64,000 nt of DNA from the NCBI RefSeq assembly GCF_020509005.1, contig NC_063013.1:558001-622000 (forward strand). The letters run 5' to 3'. Position numbers and translations under genes: made by a program. This DNA is from Fulvia fulva. Taxonomy: Eukaryota > Ascomycota > Dothideomycetes > Mycosphaerellales > Mycosphaerellaceae. The first letter of the stretch is position 1; each line of letters opens with the position of its first letter. The notes below the pieces were generated by a model that saw only the letters and a list, made by a program, of their open reading frames with translations, ran no database searches and was not told the origin of the DNA. This document shows positions 43,270 to 53,334 of this stretch, piece after piece.

Positions 43270-46200
43270 CTACCGGTCAAGTCCATCTAATTCCACCATC
43301 TTCCTCACAATCTTGACAACCTCTGACTCCCCAAGATCGGTACCCGGCTCCTCAATCTTCCTCGCCAATACCTCATCAAGCATCATCCTCATCCTACTGA
43401 CCAGAACCCCTATGCGTGCCCAGCCTCGCAATCTCAACCATCCATCCACCAGCAGTCCTCGTCCTTGGGGATCAATCGTGATCGGTCCACTGAACATCAA
43501 CAAGCTGTACACATTGAATGGTGTAAGATCTCGGATGAAGACCTTGCTGGTCGCCATCTTGTTGAAGTAGGACATATAAGCGCTGTTTCCAGGAAACTTG
43601 TCGGCTGACAAGAGTGTCGATGATGGATGCACGAAGACTCGACCGTTCTCCTCGTTGAAGTACTTGATCGTTCTTGCTTCCGGGTCGAGCTCTACGGCGC
43701 CGGATGAGGATGCGGCGTATTTCTTGTCTGGGAACTCTATACGTGACACTTGAGGTTGGAAGGAGCCCGCGACGACGGCGCGAAGCAGTGTTTCGGAGCC
43801 GTTGTGACGATTGAAGCTTTGTGCTGACTGGTGGTCGGGGCGGTAGTGAGGTGGCAGGAAGCCGATCTCTTGCAGTGAAGCGATGTATTGCGTACGGTTC
43901 GTCGAGATGTCAAGAAGCGTTTGGTGCGTGAGAAAGTACTCATCGCACCAGCGGCGGATGGATGATGTTGGCTCGCCGGAGGACCGCTTGTCAGCCCAAG
44001 CCTCATAAGCTCGAAGGTCGCACATCAAATCGCCGTTGCCATTACCGAATGATGCTCTGGCTGCTTTTGACTCTTCGCGCTTGGGCTGGGGGCTGACGAA
44101 TGGACTCTTCACAGTCAGAACAGCCGCGATTGTCAGGCAAGCTTCGAGACACCCGAACGTGGCCCCGTACACGAGGAGTTTGCCGCATCTCAAGTCGGCG
44201 GGTATCATGGACAGATGGCGACCTAGTGCAGTGAGATCAGTGTTATCAAGTGCACCAATTCTGCCCAGCATCTTAAGTGCTCCATCGACAGCTAGGCTCT
44301 CTGGTGGTGTCAGTGCGCTAGCGAGGAAAGATGGCACGTCTATAACGCCCATGGCTCTCACTGACAGACAGAGTTGCTCCAGCGGAACTCGACGAATCTC
44401 GGGATCTGGTCGTTCGGCCATCTTCGCTTCAGCTGATCGAGTGTACAGCTTGTAGCATTCGCCAGCTCTGACACGACCAGCACGACCACGTCGCTGCTTA
44501 CAAGCTGCTCGACTTGCCCACACCTCTGCTAGCTTGACCATGTTGTTTGCAGGGTCGAAACTCGTCTCTTTGACTCTGCCGGTATCGATGACCGCGACGA
44601 TGTCTTCAATCGTGATGGATGTCTCGGCGACATTGGTAGCAGCAATGACTTTTCGCAAGCCAGGTGGCGGCTTAGGGAAGACTCGGCGCTGTTCAGAACT
44701 CTGCAAGGAAGCGTGTAAGGGTAATGCGTGCAGCCCAGGTATACCGCGCAGAGCACGTAGTGTCTGATCAATCTCAGCGACACCAGGAAGAAAGATCAGG
44801 ATGCCTCCCTCAGTACCGCCGAGTTGCTGGTCAATGAGATCCACTGTGCGAGCGATGAGATCGTAGTTGATCCTAGTCCCAACAGCACGAAGGGCACTTC
44901 CAATGCTGGGTGCGACCGGCTGTGGAGTCGAGGTACCAGAAGACGGTCGACTTTCGTACGGCGAAGCGGTGCTGCCTTCCTCATCTTCGACCGAGCCGAA
45001 GCCGGTGGCACGCACGATCTCTTCGAGGTAGATGTCCTGAACTGGATATGTCCGACCTTCGATCTCGACCTTACCAACACTGGAGACTGCTTTGAAGTAG
45101 TTCTCGAAGGTAGCAGCGTCAAGCGTGGCACTCATGAGGATCAACTTGAGATCTTTCCGCTTCTTCAAAACATCACGTAACAGCAGCAGCAAGAAGTCCG
45201 TGTCGAGACTGCGTTCGTGCACCTCATCGATAACGACGTGGCTGACATCCGCGAGGCTTCTCACTACGTCGTCGGTGCTGCCGCCACTTGTTGGTAGCCG
45301 ACGCAAGAGCACACCAGTGGTGACGAAGGTGATCTTGGTAACGCCGAATCTCTGCTTGGACTCGCCACGGATCGCGTAGCCGACTTCGTCACCCACTTTG
45401 ACGCAGCGCTCATCTGCTACACGATCTGCTAGCCCGAGAGCAGAGATCCTGCGTGGTTGGGTACAAATTATGTTCGCCTGCTCACCAAAGCAGCGCATGA
45501 TGAGATCGTCGAGAACGAACTGCACAGATTGTGTGGACTTTCCAGACCCGGTCTCTCCAGATATGATCGTCACTTGGTTGGAAGTAACAGAAGTCACAAT
45601 TGCGTCTTGCAGGTTCCATGCTGGCAATTTCTGACGAGCTTGAAGCATGCGTTTCTGGTCAGGCGTCGTTTGTCGCGTCCGCCACTCCTCAAGAATACGC
45701 TGACTGGTGGATGTCTGTGGCGTCCACTTGATGGGTGTCGGCTGCTTACGAGCTCTCTTGCGGGAGTGTTGCACGCTGGCCTCAGCGGAAGGCGTTGCGA
45801 CGCTAGACACCTCGCTGAGTCGCCCTGGGTTTTCGATGACAGCAGGGATGTTTTGTTCGAGCCAGCCCAGCACGCTAAAGATCATCTGCTCGCCGACGTA
45901 CTCAGACTGCGCAGTTACAAGAACCTTCTTGAGTATGCTGAGCCGTACATACGCAGGTAGCTCAGCCTCGACTGACAATATTGGCACAGCATCCGGGTAA
46001 GAGCCCGGAGGCGGACGAGCTCGGAGAGTGATAGGTTTCTTGGTCTGAGTCTGTACGTCGAGCGTGATGCTGCATATTCTGTCGTGGTTGGAGTATCTGT
46101 CGCCAAATATCGCTTCGAGAGTGGCTTGTTCTTCGTCCCAGATCTCGTAGTCTTCAACACCGGCGCCCTGCACCTCGTCCTGTCCGAGCAGTCGAGCCTG

Positions 46201-47424
46201 TAAAGTGTTTGCAGCGAGCGCCTCGTCGCCTCCGCAGGAATCAAGGACGTCTGCGCAGACTTCCATCGAGTACCCAGTGGCAGCAAGACGTTTGATCTTG
46301 CCCTCACGCCTCATGTCGCCACTCGCAAGGCTGACGCCAGCCAGATAGTTGTCCGGTAGTGTCCACTTGGGCAGGTCATCCTCAGGCACATGGATGAGTA
46401 GCCACTCGAGGCACTCTTCTCGATCTTTGCACAGCTCCGCTGCCTCTTCAACGTGACTTTTACGGAAGCCAATGCTTGCCAGGTCGTCCACGATGAATTC
46501 TCGGCCCACAGCGCCAAGCTTGTGACCGTTGGGATTCCAGGCTCCTCCTTCTCGGATCAGTCTTTCGACCTCCCTCCTGGTCTTGACGCCCATTTCCACC
46601 TTCGGTACTCTCATCCAGCCCTTGAGAACGTGCTTGCTTTGCACTTGGCCGTCGAGACTTGTGACCTCTAGCTTCTTGTCCTCGACCTGCTGCTTCGCCT
46701 TGTCTGCTCTTGCCTTCTCCTTTGCCTTCTTTGCCTCCTCATGCTTCTGAAACGCCAGGAATGGGTCTGCCTCATACAGATATCCTTGTCCCTGTGCAAC
46801 AGCCTCGCTCTTGAGATCCTGGAAATCGCGCTTGCACAAGTCGCGAAAGGTGGGCGGAAGCATCATGTGGATGTTGTTCATGTTGCTAACACGGAACAGG
46901 GCGTAGGCGGCCGCGAAATGTCGTGCCTCCACTGCTGAGTCTTGCGCGCCTCGTTCTCGGTTGTAGTCGGTCGGAGGAACGATGGGGGCCAGGATGGTGA
47001 GGGCCTGCGTCTTGGGGTGCTTCCGCTTCAGTATGACGCCGCCGGTGAACTTGTTGCCAGGTGCGCGATGGATCGTGTACTCCGGCTTCTCCCATCGCTG
47101 CTTCTGACAGTGCTCGTTGAAGAGTGTCTGAGGCAGCTTGCCCGTCCATGATGCGCCTGCGATCAGGGTTCGTGTGTCAGGCGTCTTGGGCTCTTCTGCT
47201 TGGGGTGCACCATTCGCAGCAGCCGGCGCTTTGCCTTTGCTGTCACCGGCTTTGACATCGCTGGCAGATGGCTGAGGTGGTGCGGGCTGTTTGTTCTTCT
47301 TGGGCTTCTTGTCGTCGCCAAACACGATGTAGCTGGTGTCTTCTTCGTTCAGGTTGGCAGCACTGCTGGCCGGCTTCTTGCCCGACTTGTTGCCACTTCG
47401 GGGCGCATGAGGTTTGTTAACCAT
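43270..47424 (-). CDS. DExH-box RNA helicase with RWD/UBA-type N-terminus (DHX57/DHX29-like)
   Basis: Single exon of 1384 residues. A Lys/Pro-rich N-terminus (about 1-80) and a coiled Lys/Glu segment come first. A UBA-like region and an RWD-like region (WDEEQATLEAIFGDRY...) precede the helicase core. The core has GETGSGKST (about 623-631), TQPRRISA, DEVH (about 730), MSATL, FLPGVAEI and QRRGRAGRVRAGECYKLY, then the HA2 and OB-fold domains that are standard for DEAH/RHA helicases. This layout matches the DHX29/36/57 group, involved in translation initiation on structured 5' UTRs or RNA turnover. The exact role here is not known. A CTT-rich tract lies in the upstream region. Confidence 0.93.
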   Translation of the reverse strand: MVNKPHAPRSGNKSGKKPASSAANLNEEDTSYIVFGDDKKPKKNKQPAPPQPSASDVKAGDSKGKAPAAANGAPQAEEPKTPDTRTLIAGASWTGKLPQTLFNEHCQKQRWEKPEYTIHRAPGNKFTGGVILKRKHPKTQALTILAPIVPPTDYNRERGAQDSAVEARHFAAAYALFRVSNMNNIHMMLPPTFRDLCKRDFQDLKSEAVAQGQGYLYEADPFLAFQKHEEAKKAKEKARADKAKQQVEDKKLEVTSLDGQVQSKHVLKGWMRVPKVEMGVKTRREVERLIREGGAWNPNGHKLGAVGREFIVDDLASIGFRKSHVEEAAELCKDREECLEWLLIHVPEDDLPKWTLPDNYLAGVSLASGDMRREGKIKRLAATGYSMEVCADVLDSCGGDEALAANTLQARLLGQDEVQGAGVEDYEIWDEEQATLEAIFGDRYSNHDRICSITLDVQTQTKKPITLRARPPPGSYPDAVPILSVEAELPAYVRLSILKKVLVTAQSEYVGEQMIFSVLGWLEQNIPAVIENPGRLSEVSSVATPSAEASVQHSRKRARKQPTPIKWTPQTSTSQRILEEWRTRQTTPDQKRMLQARQKLPAWNLQDAIVTSVTSNQVTIISGETGSGKSTQSVQFVLDDLIMRCFGEQANIICTQPRRISALGLADRVADERCVKVGDEVGYAIRGESKQRFGVTKITFVTTGVLLRRLPTSGGSTDDVVRSLADVSHVVIDEVHERSLDTDFLLLLLRDVLKKRKDLKLILMSATLDAATFENYFKAVSSVGKVEIEGRTYPVQDIYLEEIVRATGFGSVEDEEGSTASPYESRPSSGTSTPQPVAPSIGSALRAVGTRINYDLIARTVDLIDQQLGGTEGGILIFLPGVAEIDQTLRALRGIPGLHALPLHASLQSSEQRRVFPKPPPGLRKVIAATNVAETSITIEDIVAVIDTGRVKETSFDPANNMVKLAEVWASRAACKQRRGRAGRVRAGECYKLYTRSAEAKMAERPDPEIRRVPLEQLCLSVRAMGVIDVPSFLASALTPPESLAVDGALKMLGRIGALDNTDLTALGRHLSMIPADLRCGKLLVYGATFGCLEACLTIAAVLTVKSPFVSPQPKREESKAARASFGNGNGDLMCDLRAYEAWADKRSSGEPTSSIRRWCDEYFLTHQTLLDISTNRTQYIASLQEIGFLPPHYRPDHQSAQSFNRHNGSETLLRAVVAGSFQPQVSRIEFPDKKYAASSSGAVELDPEARTIKYFNEENGRVFVHPSSTLLSADKFPGNSAYMSYFNKMATSKVFIRDLTPFNVYSLLMFSGPITIDPQGRGLLVDGWLRLRGWARIGVLVSRMRMMLDEVLARKIEEPGTDLGESEVVKIVRKMVELDGLDR

Positions 47425-47575
47425 TCTCGCCGGATCTCACGTGCTGCCGATGTTCTGCTGTGTGCAGGAGCCATGTCGGAAATGTCTTGTAGAAGTGGTC
47501 ATGCAGCAACTAAATCGCGAATGCAGGTCAAACAAAAATTGTGGGGCACCCTTCTCGATGGCAGCATGTGAGCCG

Positions 47576-47611
47576 TTCTTCTTCTTCTTCTGCTTCTTCT
47601 GCTTCTTCCAC
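47576..47611. repeat. CTT/CTTCTG microsatellite
   Basis: A short (CTT)n tract with interspersed CTG, upstream of the helicase ATG (GAA-rich on its sense strand). Probably a 5'-UTR or promoter purine tract. Confidence 0.8.
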
Positions 47612-48117
47612 TTCTCTCCCTGCATGCCATGTTGCCGACCTACATGTCCCTCACCTGCCTACACAACTACTATTGAACACAGCGAACGGTGTTTGACGGG
47701 GTGCCGTCACTTCCACCGTAGACCACCTTGTCCCCCAAAGAATGCCGCTGACACCCGACCCGGACGCGATAGAGTTCCACCCATGACTGGGCCTCCTTCT
47801 ATGCGTCCGTCAAGTCCTTCATCAGCCTGACGTGCAAGTCGAGCGCGTCCTATCATCGACTCGCCGCCACCCTGCCAGCTCGCTCACAGTCCTTGGTCTG
47901 AGGATCGTGCCTGCATATCTGCTCGGGTGTTGCAGAGCGGGGATCGCAGTAGCCAACACCTCCCTCGGCAGTGCATCAGGTTTATGGTCATTGAACATCT
48001 CCTATGTCGAAAGTCACGTTTCTTGAATTCTCAGACACACTATCGTCCCCAGAAGCTAACGCCATCTGACCGGAACCATGGCTTCTACCACTTCCAGTAC
48101 CTAGAAGGAGCATCGAC
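47612..48117. other. spacer in which the missing 5' half of the AMP-ligase would be expected
   Basis: No adenylation-domain motifs upstream of about 48118 in any frame I read. An open frame extends back to 47927 but does not look like the family. Confidence 0.45.
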
Positions 48118-48889
48118 AGGAGCGGCGCCTATGGACAGCAAGCTTCAACAGACAGCGAACAAACGCCTAGCTGATGGTGAGAGCACGTTCATTGGACAGA
48201 CGTGGGGACTATCTGAGACGACGGGAGCTGTGACTGCGCCACTGAAGGACTCTCCAGACAATACAGGATCAATCGGATACATCCTGCCCAGTGTAGAGAT
48301 CCGGGTTGTGGATGATGACTATCGTGATGTCCAGGAAGGCCAAGAAGGAGAACTTATCATCCGAAGTGTCCTCGTAACGAAGGGCTACTACGACAACCCC
48401 GAAGCAACCAAAGCTAGCTTCCACGGAGAGTGGTTCTGCACTGGTGACATTGGCGTCGTGAGGAATGGCAAGTTCTACGTGGTTGACAGGAAGAAGGTAA
48501 GCTTCGACCAAACAAACAACTTCACTTACTATGCTAACCCCAATGACCCTTAGGAACTCCTCAAATACAAAGGCCTCCAAGTCGCACCCGCAGAACTCGA
48601 AAACATCCTCTTCACGCACCCACAAATCCGCGAAGCGGCTGTCGTGGGCGTCCCAGCTCCTGAAGATCCCACTACAGATCTGCCGAGGGCGTACGTGGTT
48701 GCTGTCGATCGTGCCAAGGTCAGTGAGGAGGAGGTGATGGAGTTTGTCAAGGCAAGAGTGGCGCCGTATAAGCAATTACGGGGAGGTGTGGTGTTTGTTG
48801 ATGAGATTCCGAAGAATGCTATTGGGAAGTTCTTGAGGAGAGAACTGAGGGATCGGGCGAAGCGGGAGGTGGGGAGAGCGAAGTTGTGA
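48118..48889 (+). pseudogene. truncated acyl/aryl-CoA synthetase (AMP-binding), N-terminal half missing
   Basis: Two exons (to 48496; 48554-48889, a 57-nt intron in phase 0) encode only the C-terminal half of a 4-coumarate-CoA-ligase-like adenylating enzyme. It begins at the family's TGAAP segment (here STGAAPMDSKLQQ), then GQTWGLSETTGA, GELIIRSVLVTKGYYDNPEATKASF, WFCTGDIG, DRKK-ELLKYKGLQVAPAELE and PKNAIGKFLRRELRD with the catalytic Lys. The ATP-binding P-loop (SSGTTGxPK) and about 280 upstream residues are absent. No compensating exon was found. Decay or a deletion breakpoint near 48.1 kb is the simplest reading. A C-terminal GRAKL could once have been a weak PTS1. Confidence 0.7.
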
Positions 48890-49068
48890 TGGCTGCGCGG
48901 TTGTTTGTATACATCAGCATCGACATTGTGATGTGGTTTTAGACGGCCTATCTCGCCAGGCTCCTTATCGCTCACGGCGAGCTTGACCGGAGCCTGGCCG
49001 CTCTTGCCTGCAACATCCCAAGTGCTTACCATCAACACCATCCCCCAAGCAAAGCAAAACACCCCAAA

Positions 49069-50111
49069 ATGCCCACCACCCGTCCCGACATCCTCCTCAT
49101 CCAATCCCCCATCCAAGCCATAGACCACACCCGCCGCACCCTCCTCGCACAAAACTTCAACCTAATCAACTACGACTGCACCACCCTCTCCGACTTCCGC
49201 CAGCGCATGCACCCCGGAAGACCCTACGCCTCACTCCAAGCCATCCTACGACTAGGCTGGCACAAAGTCGGCGCGTACGCCGACCTCAAACCCTTCATTC
49301 AGCACGGACATGGTAGCGCATTTCCACCCTCTCTCAAAATACTCTGTTCCTCCGGCCACGGCTACGACGCCGCCGACACATTCGCTCTAGCCAAACGCGG
49401 GATATGGTACTGCAACACGCCGAACGCGTGCACAGAAGCAGTCGCGAATTCTGCGCTGTGGCTCGTGTTGGATACGTTCCGGTATTTGACTTTTGCGCAG
49501 AATAGTGCGCGGCATGATTGGAGCCTCAGTTGGGATTTTGGGATGGAGGCGGAAGATCCAACGGGGAATTCGCTAGGGATTGCCGGGCTGGGGGATATTG
49601 GGATGGCGATTGCGAGGAAGAGTGAAGTGGCGTATGGGATGAGGGTGCATTATTGTGGTCCGAGACGGAAAGTTGAGAATGAGAAGGGGCTGGAGTATGG
49701 GGCAAGGTATTATGAGACGGTGGAAGATATGATTCCAGCTGTAGATTGTCTCGTTCTCGCCGCGCCGTTTACTAGGGAGACGCATCACATGCTGGGTAGA
49801 GATCAATTCGCTCTTGCGAAGCCATCGGTCTCAGGGTCTTGAACATTGCTAGAGGGAGCATGATCGACGAAGAAGCCCTGCTGGAAGCGCTGGAAGCGAA
49901 GCGAGTCGTTGGCGTGGGCCTGGATGTCCATGAGCATGAGCCTGTCGTGAATGAAAAGCTGCGGAGCAATCATAAGGTTACTTTACTGCCACATATTGGC
50001 GTGTGCTCGCAGACGAGTTGGGTTAATTTCGAGAAGCAATGTTGCGATAATTTGGAGGCTTACTTTGATACTGAGATACCGTTGACACCAGTCCAGGACT
50101 TGATCGCTTGA
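49069..50111 (+). CDS. D-isomer-specific 2-hydroxyacid dehydrogenase, apparent frameshift
   Basis: The first OR frame (49069 to about 49835) contains the substrate-domain half and the Rossmann loop GIAGLGDIGMAIARK, then FTRETHHMLGRDQFALAKPS. The continuation of the family (RVLNIARGSMIDEEALLEALE, VGVGLDVHEHEP, LLPHIG) is in another frame, 49839-50111. Removing the repeated dinucleotide in GGTCTCAGG near 49831 would join them exactly, so this copy looks frameshifted by two bases. The total would be about 345 residues, normal for the family. Conserved Arg (NIARG), Glu (HEHEP region) and His (PHIG) are all still present. NAD(P)-dependent reduction of 2-keto acids is the family reaction. A recent lesion or a sequence error is likely. 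Confidence 0.7.
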
Positions 50112-50306
50112 ATTTCGGCATAGCCTTCGCACGTCATCACGCTGGTCGTGTGCTGCAGAATGCTTCTCCTTGCTGGTTTATATGTGTCGTCTATGTACAG
50201 CCACGATAGCGTCGTCATCAATATGTACACCAAAAAAGTCGGATCCTCATTGCTTCGTAAATCATGCGACTGGCTGGCCAAGGCCGCCAGCTGATCGTCA
50301 GCTCAT

Positions 50307-52241
50307 CTATGCGCTCAAAATCCTGATGATGGGCCGTTGCTCGTGTGGCGAGGTGGTCTCGATATAAGTGACCTTGCTACTATCCAGCTTCTTCTCATCT
50401 AGTGTTGTACCAGGGGCGTCTTCGGGGTCATCGGCAGTCTTGATATCGAGCACAGTTGGTGCGCCGAAGATTGGCTCCATGTCCCTATTGCGTGTCAGTC
50501 AGCTCGGACAACGGGGCTGAGTCGTGTGAGGAGACTTACTCCAAACTCTTGCCTTTCGTCTCTGGCACAAAGAAGTCTGCAATCATGTGATTAGCACAGC
50601 CACATTTATGGCGCAGCCGTCTTGGCAGCGCGGGATGAGGCGAATACTCACATGCCCAGAAACCCATGCACACCATCAAGCTGGCGAAGAACATGTAAGT
50701 ACCTGTCAAGCGTTAGCATCCACAGCACACAACTAGGCGGCAGCGTGGGGACTCACCATAGCCTAGCGATGTAATCATGTATGGAGTCGTCCGCGAGATG
50801 ATGAAACTCCACAACCACTGGTCTGCTGTCGTAATGGCCACGCAGAGCATCCTGATATCCATTGGGAAGATCTCGGAGCAATATACCCACGTGATACCTT
50901 GCCAAGTCGCGCAATAGATCAGGCCGTAGAGGTAGACACATACCATGGCGAAGTACCCAGCGCCGCCTCGTGATGTCTCGCCAGCTGCAGCTGCGCCGGA
51001 TGGATCTGCCTTCATTACGTAGGCTCCAAGGTACCACATCGGTAGGGATCCTACGAATGCGCCCCATATGAGGCCTGGTCGGCGACCTAATCGCTCAACG
51101 AGCCATACGCTGAAGATGATCATGCCGAGCGTCTTAGCAAGACCGTAGAAGCCAGTCGCGAAAAGCTTAGTGTCAGTGCCGGTGATACCGAGAGTCTCGA
51201 AAATTCGAGGGCTGTAGTATGTGATGATGTTGACACCTGAAGGGGCAGGAATTAGCTACACTAGTATGGCCTTCTTGTTCAGAGCATTTACTCACCGGTC
51301 AAGTTCTGGAAAGCCATGAGCAAAAGACCAGTCCCGATCCTATTGCGGGTGCCTTTCTGGAACAAACGCTTGAACATGTACTTGTTGCTGCTCTTGACAC
51401 CAGGTGGTGGTTTGGCTACGATGTTTTGTGCGCGGATTTCTGAAAGTTCCTGTTGGATGTAAGGATGATCTTGTGGCAAGCCTCGGATCCACGACAGAGT
51501 GGTGGCTGCCTTCTCCAGCTGATCTGTCTTTGCATACCATCGTGGAGACTCAGGGCACCACAGAATGCCGACTAGAAGGAAGAGACCAGGTAAGAGCTGC
51601 AGTGCAAGTGGGATAATCCATTGTGTCTTTAACCTATCGGAGATCGTCTGGTTGACAGCATAGTTGATCCAGAAGCCCAGCATGCCACCTCCTTGGGACA
51701 AGATCTCAAAGATACCAACGAGCCGTCCACGAATCGATGGTGGACTGGTCTCAGCAATGTAGACAGGGACCAGGAGAGATACAGAACCGATGCCGAAGCC
51801 AGCAATGCCTCGTCCAGCATAGAGTAGCCCGAGCAAGCCGTTCGAAGCCGTCATCAGAGTACCCCCTACAAGGAAGATCATGCTAGCTACCATGATGGCA
51901 CGCTTTCGACCGATCTTCTCCCCAAGTGGGAACGTGAGAAGCGCACCGAAGAATGTGCCGGCCTGGAAGGTCGATACAATGTTGCCTTGGAGAGTGTCCC
52001 TCTGAAAGCTGGTTTTGCCATCGAGCCCGAAGTCTCGTCTGAAGGGAGCCAAGGCCATCGTCCCGCCTATCACGGACGTATCGTATCCCATCGCTGTGCG
52101 CTGTCAGGATATGCTTGAAGTCGTAAGATGCTCTCACATACCAAGTGCTCCAAAGCTCACAATCAATGCCATGAGGTGCACCCGCCAGTTGCGCACCTCC
52201 GGCGGGTCATCGCTACTCGCATGGAGCCGTAGGCCGCCCAT
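50307..52241 (-). CDS. MFS sugar transporter
   Basis: Six exons: 52241-52142, 52093-51296, 51236-50757, 50702-50652, 50576-50540 and 50484-50307 (547 residues; all phases agree). Two exons are only 51 and 37 nt. Family motifs are SFGALAMGYDTSVIGG, GRKRAIMVAS, GRGIAGFGIGSVSLLVPVYIAE, PESPRWYAK, FQNLTG-VNIITYYSP, QGITWVYCSEIFPMDIR and the C-terminal PETKGKSLE. Twelve membrane spans are expected, for proton-coupled hexose (or quinate-like) uptake at the plasma membrane. The substrate cannot be read from the sequence. Confidence 0.9.
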
Positions 52242-53334
52242 GATGGACGCCGGATCCTAGGAGGTAAGTGTGTGCTCGTACAGAACGAGACGGAACAGAC
52301 TATTGCAATCTGTTTGATGCTGTGATGGAGTTGTTTGAAGCAAAAGACCCACAGTCGAAACCTGAGGCCGCCGATAGTACTCACACAAGCAGATGGCATT
52401 CGACCTTATAGGTCTATCTGCTATGCTACTCGCGCCTCGATGCCGGATACAGAGCGGAGAAGGTCACCCTCCATTCTGTGCCACCCCAACAGTTCATGGC
52501 GACAACGCGGGGACCCATGGGGAAGTGGCGCTACACGATGCACACATGGCAGATCTGTAGTGTGGTACTGCAGGTGTGAATGCAAGCCATTGCCGACGAT
52601 ATGCCCGTGTGGTCGCGCGTGCAGAGACGATGCTGCACAGAAGGAAGAGAAGCGCGATAATAAGCGCAGAAGGATTGACTGACAACAGGTGGCTCAGACC
52701 ATATCATGGTACTGACCAATGGCGTCAAGACGGAGCAAACCACTTGTCAGAAACAGGCCGAGCATCTAGACCTCCAGTGGGCTTGAGCACTGAGAGAGAG
52801 CGGAGCTGCACCGTTTATGCATCGCCAAGCACACCACCAAGCACACCGCCAAGCACACCACCCATGCCCACGCCGCCTACGACATGCCTGAGCACGGCCA
52901 TCTCGACGGCTTTGTTCTAGCAAATTTGCCATCCGCATGCTTCTGAGGCTTTCTGCTTCTAGCGCCTTGAACCTCCGTGTCTGCAGCCAGACAGCGGCAA
53001 TCCCGCCCATACAGTGTGAAATGGCCGTCTTGTCAGGCCTTGGTCCGCTACTTCGCCTCGGATTGCAGCCAGATGAGCTGGTCACTTGGCACCTTGCCGC
53101 CGTGGTCCCACACCATCGGACAGGATCTTGTGCTGCGCCTCGCTAGGCACGTTTGATGATGGCTCTGACCAGGGCGATGTTCGCCTCTGGCATGAAGCAC
53201 AAAACCTCCCGAGAGGCCGCAAAGCATCAGCCATCACTGCCTCTTTAGTATTCGTCTAAAGTTGAGATAGTGTACAACGAACACTGCAGTGCCACGTTGA
53301 TCACAGCCTTACGTTCTGATCACAGCTGCTCATA
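52242..53334. other. 1.1-kb divergent spacer
   Basis: Upstream regions of the sugar transporter and the Ca2+-ATPase. No gene supported. Contains a short tandem repeat at 52825-52863. Confidence 0.45.
52825..52863. repeat. 12-bp tandem repeat (about 3 units)
   Basis: The unit CCAAGCACACCA/G is repeated about three times. Intergenic. Confidence 0.8.

Noticed and set aside
48118..52241. Idea of a biosynthetic gene cluster (CoA ligase, dehydrogenase, transporter)
   Set aside because: No core synthase, the ligase is truncated, the dehydrogenase is frameshifted, and the transporter is an ordinary sugar permease.
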